Assembly (NCBI RefSeq): GCF_004801395.1
Contig: NZ_SSOA01000006.1
Span: 62,001 to 126,000, forward strand
Origin: Gillisella terrae
GTDB taxonomy: Bacteria > Pseudomonadota > Alphaproteobacteria > Rhizobiales > Rhizobiaceae
DNA length: 64,000 nt
Reading direction: 5' to 3'
The number at the start of each line of letters is the position of its first letter. Positions within the stretch are counted from its first letter, which is position 1. A program made the translations under genes and the position numbers. A model generated the notes under the pieces. It worked only from the letters and a program-made list of their open reading frames with translations, ran no database searches and was not told the origin of the DNA. This document shows positions 25,892 to 35,500 of the stretch, in pieces.

Positions 25892-26548
25892 ATGACACTG
25901 AACGCGACACCCACGCCGAGCCCGAAGCTGTTGGAACCAAAGGATCACACGCTGATCCTCATTGATTTTCAATCACAAATGGCGTTTGCCACCAAGAGCA
26001 TTGATGCGGTTAATCTGCGCAACAATGCGGCCCTTATTTCGCATGGTGCCAAGGGGTTTGGCGTTTCCACCATTCTGACAACGGTTGCGGAAAAGAGCTT
26101 TTCCGGCCCGATGTTCAGCGAAATCACCGAGGCTTTCCCCGGTCAGCCCCTGTTTGATCGCACCTCGATGAACACTTGGGAAGATGCCGCCGTTATCGGC
26201 GAAGTCAACCGTATTGGCAAAAAACGCATCGTGCTGGCAGGTCTTTGGACCGGCGTTTGCATCGTTGGTCCTGCTCTGTCGGCGATCGCCCAGGGCTTTG
26301 AGGTTTATGTTATCGCTGATGCCTGCGGCGACGTCTCGGATGAAGCCCACAACCGCGCCATGGACCGCATGGTTCAAGCCGGTGCGCAGCCGATGACCTC
26401 GGTGCAATATTTGCTGGAATTGCAGCGCGATTGGGCACGCAGCGAGACCTATGACATGACCACTGGCATCGCCAAGAAATTTGCGGGTTCCTACGGCATC
26501 GGCATTACTTATGCCAAGACGATGTTTGGTGCATCCGAAGGGCATTAA
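25892..26548 (+). CDS. Isochorismatase-like cysteine hydrolase (YcaC type)
   Basis: 218-residue hydrolase. The Asp of HTLILIDFQSQMAF, a mid-protein Lys and the Cys in LAGLWTGVCIVGPAL make up the expected Asp-Lys-Cys triad; the residue count and TSMNTWEDAAV fit the YcaC-like subgroup. Known relatives hydrolyse amides or N-carbamoyl groups, but YcaC itself has no firm substrate. It starts the cluster with XapX, amidohydrolase and DoxX. A GGAG site lies upstream of the ATG. Confidence 0.88.
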   Translation: MTLNATPTPSPKLLEPKDHTLILIDFQSQMAFATKSIDAVNLRNNAALISHGAKGFGVSTILTTVAEKSFSGPMFSEITEAFPGQPLFDRTSMNTWEDAAVIGEVNRIGKKRIVLAGLWTGVCIVGPALSAIAQGFEVYVIADACGDVSDEAHNRAMDRMVQAGAQPMTSVQYLLELQRDWARSETYDMTTGIAKKFAGSYGIGITYAKTMFGASEGH

Positions 26549-26566
26549 GCAGGCCAGACGTGACAT

Positions 26567-26590
26567 CCGGCGCGAGCGAGCTTGCGCCGG
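26567..26590. terminator. Hairpin after the isochorismatase-like gene
   Basis: CCGGCGC (26567-26573) and GCGCCGG (26584-26590) form a 7-bp GC stem followed by TCTCCTTTGCTCCC. A weak or partial terminator between the first and second cluster genes is possible. Confidence 0.4.
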
Positions 26591-26677
26591 TCTCCTTTGC
26601 TCCCAAATTTGCTGGCCGTGTAGCCTCGGTCGCATCATGTCGATTGCGTATATCACCTTCCATTCAAGGACACGTCG

Positions 26678-26968
26678 ATGAAGGTCTATTTTTTCTCGCT
26701 CGCGGCAGGTTTGCTCGTTGGTATCATCTACAGTCTCATCAATGTTCGCTCGCCTGCGCCGCCGGTTGTGGCGCTGGTTGGTTTGCTGGGCATTCTGGTG
26801 GGCGAACAGATTGTGCCTATCGCTAAAGGCTTCTGGAAGAATGAGCCCGCAGCAATGTCATGGCTGCACCAAATCAAACCGCATGTGTTTGGCCATTTGC
26901 CAAAGGGCAGTGACGGTGCTGCACGCGCGTCCGTTCTGGATGCTGAGAAAACGAAAAACGCAAGCTGA
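26678..26968 (+). CDS. XapX-domain (DUF1427) membrane protein
   Basis: 96-residue protein with two membrane helices (about 3-20 and 27-46: SLAAGLLVGIIYSLINVRSP and PPVVALVGLLGILVGEQIVP), the XapX fold, followed by a soluble tail. XapX proteins often neighbour isochorismatase-like and amidohydrolase genes, as here, yet their role is unknown. The tail after residue 50 (LHQIKPHVFGHLPKG) is longer than the minimal domain. Confidence 0.85.
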   Translation: MKVYFFSLAAGLLVGIIYSLINVRSPAPPVVALVGLLGILVGEQIVPIAKGFWKNEPAAMSWLHQIKPHVFGHLPKGSDGAARASVLDAEKTKNAS

Positions 26969-27018
26969 GGTCGCCGCAGACTGGCACCACGCATTTTGTT
27001 AGACATTGGAGATATTCC

Positions 27019-28896
27019 ATGACCGCAGACATTATTCTCCATCATGGCCTTGTCACGACCCTTGATCGCGAAAACCCGACGGCCTCGGCAATTGCCATCA
27101 AGGATGGGAAGTTTCTCGCCGTGGGTCGAGATCACGACATCATGGCGTTTGCCGGTCCTGAGACGAAGATTGTTGACCTGAAGGGCAAGCGTGTGTTGCC
27201 GGGCCTGAATGACAACCACACCCATGTTGTGCGCGGTGGCTTGAACTTCAATATGGAGCTGCGCTGGGACGGCATTCGCTCGCTGGCCGATGCGATGAAC
27301 ATGCTGAAGCGGCAGGTGGCGGTGACGCCTGCGCCGCAATGGGTGCGGGTGATTGGCGGCTTTACCGAGCATCAATTCATGGAAAAGCGCCTGCCGACCA
27401 TAGACGAAATCAACGCGATTGCGCCCGATACACCGGTTTTTCTGCTGCATCTTTATGATCGCGCCTTGCTGAATGCTGCTGCCGTGCGGGCCGTTGGCTA
27501 TACCAAAGACACGCCAAACCCGCCCGGTGGAGAGATTACCCGCGATGCAAAGGGCAATCCCACTGGTCTGCTGCTGGCCAAGCCCAATGCGGGCATTCTT
27601 TATGCCACGCTGGCCAAGGGCCCGAAGCTGCCTTTTGAGTATCAGGTCAATTCCACCCGCCACTTCATGCGCGAGCTGAACCGTTTGGGTGTCACCAGCG
27701 TGATTGATGCCGGTGGCGGATTTCAAAACTATCCCGATGATTATGCGGTGATTCAAAAGCTGGCTGATGAGCAGCAGATGACGGTGCGGCTTGCCTATAA
27801 TCTGTTTACGCAAAAGCCCAAGGAAGAGAAGGAGGACTTTTTGAAATGGACCTCCTCGGTCAAGTACAAGCAGGGCGATGATTATTTCCGCCACAATGGC
27901 GCTGGCGAAATGCTGGTGTTTTCAGCTGCCGATTTCGAAGATTTCCGCGAGCCACGTCCCGATATGGCCCCGGACATGGAAGAGGATCTGGAAGGCGTTG
28001 TGCGTATTCTGGCCGAAAACCGTTGGCCATGGCGCCTTCACGCCACCTATGATGAGACGATTTCGCGCGCCCTCGATGTGTTTGAGAAGGTCAATCAAGA
28101 TATTCCGCTGGACGGCCTTAACTGGTTCTTTGACCATGCCGAGACCATCTCGGATCGCTCCATCGACCGGATTGCAGCCCTTGGTGGCGGCATAGCTGTG
28201 CAGCACCGCATGGCCTATCAGGGCGAATATTTTGTCGAGCGCTATGGCTATGGCGCTGCCGAAGCAACCCCGCCTGTGGCCAAAATGCTGGAAAAAGGCG
28301 TGCCGGTGTCGGCTGGCACCGATGCCACCCGCGTTGCCTCTTACAATCCATGGGTCTCGCTGTCGTGGATGATCACCGGCAAGACCGTCGGCGGCATGAA
28401 CCTCTATCCCCGCGCCAATTGTCTTGATCGTGAAACGGCACTGAGAATGTGGACAGAGAAGGTTCAATGGTTCTCCAACGAAGAGGGCAAAAAGGGCCGG
28501 ATCGAAAAAGGCCAGTTTGCGGATCTGATCGTGCCCAGTCAGGATTTCTTCGCCTGTGCGGAGGACGAGATCAGCTTTCTGACATCGGACCTGACCATGG
28601 TTGGCGGCAAGATCGTTTATGGCGCTGGCGATTTTGCTGACCTCGATGAAAACCCTCTGCCACCGGCCATGCCGGATTGGTCGCCTGTGCGGACCTTTGG
28701 CGGTTATGGCGGGTGGGCAGAGCCCGAAGGCGCTGGCCGCAACTCACTGCGCCGACACGCAATCTCCTCATGCGGATGCGCCAGCAATTGCGGTGTGCAT
28801 GGCCATGACCATGCGAGTGCATGGACATCGAAACTGCCGATTGCCGATCTCAAGGGCTTTTTTGGCGCACTTGGTTGCTCGTGCTGGGCTGTTTGA
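27019..28896 (+). CDS. YtcJ-type amidohydrolase (amidohydrolase 3 family)
   Basis: 625-residue metal-dependent hydrolase. The N-terminal composite strand leads into the metal motif LPGLNDNHTHVVRGG; further family blocks are RVIGGFTEHQF, FLLHLYDRALLNAAAV, WRLHATYDETISRALDV and SAGTDATRVASYNPW, the last with the catalytic Asp. The C-terminus is unusual in having a Cys/His tail, SSCGCASNCGVHGHDHA, a possible extra metal site. No signal peptide. Family members include N-substituted formamide deformylase; the substrate here is unknown. Start ATG 27019 has TTGGAG upstream. Confidence 0.88.
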   Translation: MTADIILHHGLVTTLDRENPTASAIAIKDGKFLAVGRDHDIMAFAGPETKIVDLKGKRVLPGLNDNHTHVVRGGLNFNMELRWDGIRSLADAMNMLKRQVAVTPAPQWVRVIGGFTEHQFMEKRLPTIDEINAIAPDTPVFLLHLYDRALLNAAAVRAVGYTKDTPNPPGGEITRDAKGNPTGLLLAKPNAGILYATLAKGPKLPFEYQVNSTRHFMRELNRLGVTSVIDAGGGFQNYPDDYAVIQKLADEQQMTVRLAYNLFTQKPKEEKEDFLKWTSSVKYKQGDDYFRHNGAGEMLVFSAADFEDFREPRPDMAPDMEEDLEGVVRILAENRWPWRLHATYDETISRALDVFEKVNQDIPLDGLNWFFDHAETISDRSIDRIAALGGGIAVQHRMAYQGEYFVERYGYGAAEATPPVAKMLEKGVPVSAGTDATRVASYNPWVSLSWMITGKTVGGMNLYPRANCLDRETALRMWTEKVQWFSNEEGKKGRIEKGQFADLIVPSQDFFACAEDEISFLTSDLTMVGGKIVYGAGDFADLDENPLPPAMPDWSPVRTFGGYGGWAEPEGAGRNSLRRHAISSCGCASNCGVHGHDHASAWTSKLPIADLKGFFGALGCSCWAV

Positions 28897-28910
28897 ACGG
28901 GAGAAAAAGC

Positions 28911-29354
28911 ATGCTCCGACGTGTTGAAATGCCTATCGTACAAGCCATCGCACCCTTTGCAAAAAGCAGAGTCCTGCTCTGGATCGGATTGCTGGGACTT
29001 TGCTCCGCCTATCTCCAGGGCAGCCTGATGAAGCTCTTCGATTTTGCATCGGCAATTGCCGAAATGCAGCATTTCGGGCTTTGGCCTGCCGCTCCGTTCG
29101 CGGCGGCTGTCATCGTTTTCGAGCTTGTTTGCTGCCTTTTGGTCTTAAGCGGCTTTTGCCGGTGGCTTGGTGCGCTGGCTCTTGCGCTGTTCACACTGGC
29201 GGCAACGTTTGTGGCACTCCGCTTTTGGCAGGTGCCGCCCGGTCCCGATCACATGATGGCGACCAACGGCTTTTTTGAACATCTCGGTCTGGTGGGTGCG
29301 TTCATCCTCGTGGCCTTGAATGATCTTCGACACAAAGCAGAACCTCTTGCATGA
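28911..29354 (+). CDS. DoxX-family membrane protein
   Basis: 147-residue protein with four predicted membrane helices, matching DoxX/DoxD-like quinone-linked membrane proteins. Blocks: LLWIGLLGLCSAYLQGSLMK with the early helix, FGLWPAAPFAAAVIVFELVC, then a C-terminal FFEHLGLVGAFILVAL. Start is ATG 28911 with GGGAGAAAAAGC upstream; the open frame begins earlier but inside the amidohydrolase gene. It follows that gene by 14 bp. Confidence 0.86.
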   Translation: MLRRVEMPIVQAIAPFAKSRVLLWIGLLGLCSAYLQGSLMKLFDFASAIAEMQHFGLWPAAPFAAAVIVFELVCCLLVLSGFCRWLGALALALFTLAATFVALRFWQVPPGPDHMMATNGFFEHLGLVGAFILVALNDLRHKAEPLA

Positions 29355-29422
29355 ATTGGCCAGTCTGTCTGCCCATGAAGAACGCTCATAGGTCTGACGA
29401 CAATCAGGACAAGGAAATCATT

Positions 29423-30322
29423 ATGAAACAATCGATTAAAGGCACGGTCGTAAAACTCTTGGCCACGGCTGTCGTCAGTTTTGGGCTGCATGGTACGGTC
29501 TTGGCCGATGACACACAAATCGGTGTCGCGCCACAATATGATACCACCCATGTCTATGTGGCGCCAAAAGATGTCGATGCATTTTCCCGCAGCTTTTTGG
29601 CGACATTTGGCGGCAAAAGCACCAAGCAGGTGGTGGCGACCGTAACCCCGACACCCAGCAAAACAACATCGCAACTGCTGCAAACACCAGTCGGCACTGT
29701 ATCGCTGTTTGGCTTTAAGACACCGGTGCCCTATCCGTTCGGTCAGGAGCGCACCGGATATCTCGTCAAGGATATGGATGTTGCCGTCAAACAGGCAATA
29801 GCGGCTGGCGCAGAGGTGGTGGTTGCACCATTTCCCGACCCTATTGGCCGCGATGCGGTCATTCGGTGGCCGGGCGGCGTGAATATGCAGCTTTATTGGC
29901 ACACGACAACGCCTCATTATCAGGCGTTCGATACGGTGCCTGACAACCGGGTCTATCTATCACCACAAAAGGCCGATGCTTTTTTCACCAGCTTTTTAGC
30001 CTTTTCCGGCGGCCATGTTGTGTCAGACACGCCTGATGCGCCCGGTGTTACCATCGGACGGCCCAATGAAACCTATCGTCAGATTCGCCTGACCTCCGCA
30101 TTTGGCAATATCGTCGCTTTCGTCACGGATGGACATCTGCCCTACCCCTATGGACGAGAAATGACCGGATATGCCGTGCACGACCTGAGCCAAACACTGC
30201 GCAAGGCGAAAAAGTCAGGTGCTGAAGTTCTCGTGCAACCCTTCACCTCCAACGGCGTCGAAACGGCGATGGTCAAGTTTCCAGGTGGATATGTCGCCGA
30301 AATTCACAGCACCTCTCACTGA
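29423..30322 (+). CDS. Exported glyoxalase/VOC-fold protein, two domains
   Basis: 299-residue protein with a Sec signal peptide (MKQSIKGTVVKLLATAVVSF, cleaved near VLADD) and two tandem VOC-like halves: THVYVAPKDVDAFSRSFLAT and GRDAVIRWPGGVNMQLYWHT in the first, NRVYLSPQKADAFFTSFLAF and MVKFPGGYVAEIHSTSH in the second. VOC folds handle glyoxalase, dioxygenase or binding roles; exported members are uncommon. ATG 29423 has AAGGAAATC upstream; an upstream frame to 29351 overlaps the DoxX gene. Confidence 0.8.
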   Translation: MKQSIKGTVVKLLATAVVSFGLHGTVLADDTQIGVAPQYDTTHVYVAPKDVDAFSRSFLATFGGKSTKQVVATVTPTPSKTTSQLLQTPVGTVSLFGFKTPVPYPFGQERTGYLVKDMDVAVKQAIAAGAEVVVAPFPDPIGRDAVIRWPGGVNMQLYWHTTTPHYQAFDTVPDNRVYLSPQKADAFFTSFLAFSGGHVVSDTPDAPGVTIGRPNETYRQIRLTSAFGNIVAFVTDGHLPYPYGREMTGYAVHDLSQTLRKAKKSGAEVLVQPFTSNGVETAMVKFPGGYVAEIHSTSH

Positions 30323-30364
30323 AACTGGCTGTGAGCACAGCGGACACCTGAAAGGAGCCTCGCG

Positions 30365-31333
30365 ATGGTAAAACTTTTGCTCTCCCGTCGTCAAACCCTG
30401 ATCGCAGGAGGCAGCGCCTCGCTTGCGATGATTGCACCTGCCTTTGCAGCAATGAAGACCAACACTCAGCAAACCAATGGAGCTATCTCAATGACAGAGA
30501 ATTTCGTAAAAACCAAAGACGGCGTTGATATTTTCTATAAGGATTGGGGTCCGAAAGACGCTCAGCCCATCGTTTTCCATCACGGCTGGCCGCTGTCATC
30601 CGATGATTGGGATGCACAAATGCTGTTCTTTGTGCAAAATGGCTTTCGCGTGATTGCCCATGATCGTCGCGGCCACGGCCGCTCGGCGCAAGTGAGCGAC
30701 GGCCATGATATGGACCATTACGCCGCCGATGCCGCTGCCGTGTTTGAGCACCTGAACCTCAAAAATGCCGTCCATATTGGCCATTCCACCGGCGGTGGCG
30801 AAGTGGCCCGCTATGTTGCGCAGTTTGGTGAGCCGCAAGGCCGCGTCGCCAAGGCCGTTTTGGTCAGCGCCGTGCCGCCGTTGATGCTCAAAACGGCCTC
30901 AAACCCAGGCGGTTTGCCAATGGAAGTGTTTGATGGTTTCCGCTCTGCTCTGGCCGCCAACCGTGCGCAGTTCTTCCTCGATGTGCCTTCTGGCCCATTT
31001 TATGGCTTTAACCGTGATGGAGCAAAGATCTATCCGGGCGTGATCAACAACTGGTGGCGTCAGGGCATGATGGGCAGCGCCAAGGCCCATTACGATGGCA
31101 TCAAGGCGTTTTCGGAAACCGACCAGACTGAAGATCTGAAAAAGATCAGCGTGCCAACCTTGGTCATGCATGGGGATGACGATCAGATCGTGCCGATTGC
31201 CGATACATCGGAACTGGCCGTCAAGCTGTTAAAAAATGGCACGTTGAAGGTCTACAAGGGCTATTCGCACGGCATGTTGACCGTGAATGCCGATGTGATC
31301 AATCCCGACCTGCTCGCCTTTATCAAGAGCTAA
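30365..31333 (+). CDS. Chloroperoxidase-like alpha/beta hydrolase with a Tat-like leader
   Basis: 322-residue cofactor-free haloperoxidase/esterase type hydrolase. Oxyanion [24 protein letters not shown], nucleophile elbow [13 protein letters not shown], acid in [10 protein letters not shown], His in [11 protein letters not shown]. Residues 1-30 ([16 protein letters not shown]) resemble a twin-arginine signal, placing it in the periplasm with the VOC protein. However, ATG 30491 with its own GGAG site would give the usual ~280-residue cytoplasmic form, so two products are possible. Confidence 0.88.
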   Translation: MVKLLLSRRQTLIAGGSASLAMIAPAFAAMKTNTQQTNGAISMTENFVKTKDGVDIFYKDWGPKDAQPIVFHHGWPLSSDDWDAQMLFFVQNGFRVIAHDRRGHGRSAQVSDGHDMDHYAADAAAVFEHLNLKNAVHIGHSTGGGEVARYVAQFGEPQGRVAKAVLVSAVPPLMLKTASNPGGLPMEVFDGFRSALAANRAQFFLDVPSGPFYGFNRDGAKIYPGVINNWWRQGMMGSAKAHYDGIKAFSETDQTEDLKKISVPTLVMHGDDDQIVPIADTSELAVKLLKNGTLKVYKGYSHGMLTVNADVINPDLLAFIKS

Positions 31334-31339
31334 CGCGCC

Positions 31340-31368
31340 GCATGCCCCGGCTTGCTGCCGGGGCATGC
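31340..31368. terminator. Strong hairpin after the chloroperoxidase-like gene
   Basis: GCATGCCCCGGC (31340-31351), 5-nt loop, GCCGGGGCATGC (31357-31368): a perfect 12-bp stem. No T-run follows, but it is well placed to attenuate transcription into the DUF1275 gene. Confidence 0.6.
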
Positions 31369-31414
31369 CCAGTTCGCACGCAATGCTTGGTTCTGAAGAT
31401 GAAAAGGAAATGCC

Positions 31415-32092
31415 ATGGCCAAGCCACATCTTGCCGTTGTTTTAAGCCTCAATGCTGGCTACGTTGATACAATGGGCTTTCTCGCCTTAGCCGGACTGTT
31501 TACGGCGCATGTTACCGGGAACTTTGTCACGCTGGGTGCTGCCAGTGTTTTTGGCAGCAGTGGCGGTTTGGCCAAACTGCTGGCGCTGCCGGTGTTTTGC
31601 ATCATTGTTTTGCTGACCGGTCTGTTCATGCTGCGCCTCAAACAAGGACGTGAGCAAAAAATCCGGCTTTTGCTTTTGTTACAATTATTTTTTCTGATCG
31701 CTGCGGCCATTATGGCTATTCTTCACGGCCCTTTACAGCATGGGGATCAATTGGCTGAAGTCACCATTGGCATGACTCTGGTGATTGCCATGGCCGTTCA
31801 GAATGGCCTGCACCGCATCCACCTCGGCAAAATGCCCCCCACCACCTTGATGACCGGCACAACCACGCAGATCATGCTGGATGCGGCAGAACTCATCAAT
31901 GGCCGCGCAGGCAGCCACAAACCTGCTATCATTGGGCGCATGAAGCGCATGATCGCCAATCTCGCCGCCTTCGCCTTGGGTTGCGCCGCCGCCGCCCTGG
32001 CTATCACGGTGCTTGGAATTTGGAGCTTCGTCATTCCACCGCTTATTCAGTTGCTTGCCTTTTTCACCGAAACCTCAGAGCCTGATGCATGA
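31415..32092 (+). CDS. DUF1275 (YoaK-family) membrane protein
   Basis: 225-residue membrane protein with about six helices. The N-terminus LNAGYVDTMGFLALAGLFTA followed by HVTGNFVTLGA is the DUF1275 signature, and MAVQNGLHRIHLGKMPPTTL the second conserved block. Function of the family is not established; it is common beside stress and aromatic-metabolism genes in Proteobacteria. It is the last gene of the 25.9-32.1 kb cluster and is preceded by AAAGGAAATGCC. Confidence 0.88.
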   Translation: MAKPHLAVVLSLNAGYVDTMGFLALAGLFTAHVTGNFVTLGAASVFGSSGGLAKLLALPVFCIIVLLTGLFMLRLKQGREQKIRLLLLLQLFFLIAAAIMAILHGPLQHGDQLAEVTIGMTLVIAMAVQNGLHRIHLGKMPPTTLMTGTTTQIMLDAAELINGRAGSHKPAIIGRMKRMIANLAAFALGCAAAALAITVLGIWSFVIPPLIQLLAFFTETSEPDA

Positions 32093-32152
32093 GATATCGA
32101 TCTGAACTGATGGAATGAGATCGTACACTTCCAATCAGCATCAATAACAACG

Positions 32153-32206
32153 GCTGAGCACAATTTTTACCTTAAATCCACTCTGATTTAAGGAATTATG
32201 CAGTAG
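32153..32206 (+). repeat. Mosaic palindromic repeat, copy 4
   Basis: Second module only: it shares CACTCTGATTTAAGGAAT and the flanking AATTTTT/ATGCA-TAG segments with copy 3 at 21182-21280. The GTGCGCC module is missing. Confidence 0.8.
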
Positions 32207-32305
32207 AGGCTGTCAGGTTCAGGTTGAGCCAGACAGACTCTAACATTCTTTGTTTACGTTTGTCTGATCAGGAAAATCGGATTCCACTTTTCCCTGACAA
32301 ACTCT
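32205..32305 (-). repeat. RIME-like repeat, copy A
   Basis: Read on the minus strand it starts AGAGTTTGTCAGGGAAAAGT, continues with a second block AACCTGAACCTGACAGCCTC and ends at 32205. It aligns almost throughout with the plus-strand element at 40655-40756. I recognise the type as rhizobial RIME (intergenic mosaic element). Confidence 0.75.
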
Positions 32306-32543
32306 CATGCCGCACAAACGGGCTGCGCAAGTAACCGCTGGCAATAAAGATCACAAACGCAAAGAAACCCCTGCATATCAGGGCCTGTTTATAAACAGCA
32401 ACGCCCAGTTGACAGCAAGAGTCTATACATGCCATTTCAGTGATATTAAAATAAGATTCTCGCGCACGGGTATTGTCAGCCTTTTGTGATTCGAAGATTC
32501 TACTTTAAGTTGGTTGAAAAGCTTCAGTGCTGAGGGGTTAGCA

Positions 32544-35500
32544 ATGAATCGGACTGGATTTGTCAAGGCATCTCAGCGGCGCGGGCTGCTGCGCGCAGGT
32601 GTTTCTCTGCAAACCCTGGGTATTGCGATCGCGGCCAGCCTTGCAAGCGTGAGTCCTGCGACCGCTGGCTGCACCAGCAACGGAGCGGTGCTCTCTTTTC
32701 AATGCGACGTCGGCGGCGTGAACATTCAGCCATATGGGACGGATGTAACGACCGTTGCTGATATGACGATTCCGAACGGATGGATCAATTATTCGGTCAG
32801 GCCGGCAGGAACACAGCTCGTTACCCAGCCGCTGGCGATAACGCTCAATGTTTCCAATACCAGCGTTACTGCGTCTGGTAACGGTGCCGTCAATGTGTCG
32901 GCTCAAGATTATGCGGCCGACATCACGGTCAATTTGGATGCAGATGTTACCCTTAGCAATACGGGCGGTTCCGGCGGTCTGTGGGTGCGAAATCAGATTG
33001 GCGGTAATATTGTTGTCACCAGCGGGGCAGGTATTACGTCCACGGGCTCTCCTGCGCTGACTGCCACCAGCAATGCCGGATCGGTGCTTATCACGAACAC
33101 TGGCACAGTCACATCCACGGACGATGTCGGCATCTACGCGGACGGCAGCCCGATTGGTGGCTCCACGGCAGTTCCGGTTTCGGTAAACAATAGCGGCATA
33201 GTCAATGCCTATCTCGCTGGCATTCGCACCATTGACTATCTGGGTACCTCCAAAATCGAAAATTCTGGAACAGTAACCTCGACGACCAAACAGGGCCTCA
33301 TTGCGTGGTCACAGTCAGGCGACACGATTATCGAAAATTCTGGCAGCGTTCTGGCTAGAAATTATATCGGTGTGCAGGCCGCGACCAACGCTGGCAATAT
33401 TACGGTCAGCAATAGCGGTTATATCGAGGCTCAGCGCGACTCGTCGCTTGGTCCATCCACGACCAACCAAGGCATTTCCGCATCAGGCAGCAACAATGTT
33501 ACGATCACCAACACGGCAACGGGCCGAGTTGTTGCTGGCTCAGATAGCGGCATTTATGCGGCGACGGCCAACGGCACGATTTCGCTGAGCAATGCTGGAC
33601 GTGTGACGGGCACCAATGGCATCGTCGCCAATGCTACCATTGGTAACGTCTCGCTGAGCAACACGGGCACGATTACGGCGACTTCAGGCTCAGGTGCCAG
33701 CCTCAGCAGCGGCAATGGTGCGGTGTTGCTTACCAATAGCGGTACGATCTCCGCTACCAGCCTGGGAGTATCCCTCAATGGCACCACCAACCAGATCGTA
33801 AACACCGGCACAATTAGCTCTACCGGATCAACGGCTGTGCAGACTGGTAACGGTGACAGTACAGTGGTGCTAAATGGTGCGATTACCGCCCACACGGCAA
33901 CGGATACAGCAATCAGCATGGGTTCGGGAAGCAATCGTCTCGTCCTGTCGGATACAGCCACGCTTGTCGGCAAGGTGGTGAATGCCAGCACAGGCAATAT
34001 GCTGGAATTGACAGGCTCAGGCAATGGCAGCCTTGCTCTTGATTCTGTAGGTGCTGCGGGTAATTTCCAGGGCTTTGCCAATCTGACCAAATCGGGTGCC
34101 GGCCAATGGACATTGACGGGCAATGGCACGGGTGGCCTTGGTGGCACCGGGGCCATTGATGCGGGAACTCTGACGCTTACCGGCTCGCTCGGCCTCTCTA
34201 CCATGACCATCGGCAATACCGGTCAGGCGATGCTCAACATTAATGCGGGCGGCACGCTCACCAGCAGCCACGCCACCATTGGCACAAATGCCGGCGGGGA
34301 TGGGCATGTCACGGTTTCCGGTTCTGGCAGCAAGTGGACAAGCACCGGCAACATCTATGTCGGCAACGGCGGCAATGGTGCCCTGACTGTCGAGAATGCT
34401 GCCGTGGTGTTCGCTGTGGATGGGTATGTCTCAACCCTCACGGGTTCGACGTCCAGCCTTATGGTGTCAGGCGCGTCTTCAGCAATGAACCTTTCTGGCG
34501 TTTTCATTGCGGGCTACAGCGCAGGCACCAGTGCCACTGTTACGTTGAGCAATGGCGGCCAAATTACAGGCTTGCAAGGCACGCTTGGTGATCTGGCGGG
34601 ATCGTCCGGGTCGATGACCATCACGGGTAGCGGCGCGAAATGGTCTGCATTTGTTGACAATAGTGTTACCTACTCCGGCTTTTTGAATGTAGGTCGGCTT
34701 GGTACTGGCAACCTGACGGTCAGCAATGGCGGTATGGTCAGCGGCGAGCGCCTTTATATCGGTAACGAAGTTGGTTCTGAGGGTACTGTGACGCTGAACG
34801 GTCACGATACCCGCCTTCAAATGAACAACAATTTGTATGTGGGAAGTGAAGGAACAGGCACCCTCACCTTATCGGATGATGCGCAAATCTCTGCGGCCAC
34901 CATCAAGATTGGTTATCTGAATGGTTCAACTGGCACCCTGAATGTTGGCGCAGCCTCCGGGCAAACGGCAGCAGCGGCGGGCACCATCAATACCTCAGAA
35001 ATCGTGTTGGGTGCAGGCGCAAGTAAGCTTGTGCTCAACCATACCAGTAACAGTTTCGGCCTTTCCGCCAATATTACCGGCAGCGGCCAAGTTAACCAAT
35101 TGAATGGCATCACCATTCTTACCGGCGCAAACACCTATACCGGCGGCACAACAATCTCGGGTGGTACGCTATCGATCGGTAATGGTGGTACGGCAGGCTC
35201 TATCGCTGGCAATATCACGGACAATGCATCCCTGGTTTTCAACCGTTCAGATGATGTGCAATATGCCAACATTATCTCCGGCACCGGATCTGTGACCAAG
35301 GCAGGCGCTGGCACTTTGACCCTCACGGGCACCAATAGCTACACCGGCGGTACCACAGTGTCGGCAGGCATATTGCAACTGGGGAATGGTGCAAATACTG
35401 GTTCACTCACAGGTGCGATTGCCAATAGCGGTACAGTTGTCTTTAATCGCTACGACGATGTCGTCGCGGGTGGTACCATCTCAGGCTCTGGTGCGTTGAT

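Larger units (their letters stand above)
32093..32543. other. Gene-free stretch with two repeat types
   Basis: 451 bp without a gene. It holds repeat copy 4 (32153-32206) joined directly to a RIME-like element (32205-32305), then an AT-rich region leading to the autotransporter start. The autotransporter promoter must lie within about 32310-32530. Confidence 0.65.

Noticed and set aside
26728..27894. A 388-codon open frame on the minus strand
   Set aside because: Antisense to the XapX and amidohydrolase genes, both supported by motifs and ribosome sites.
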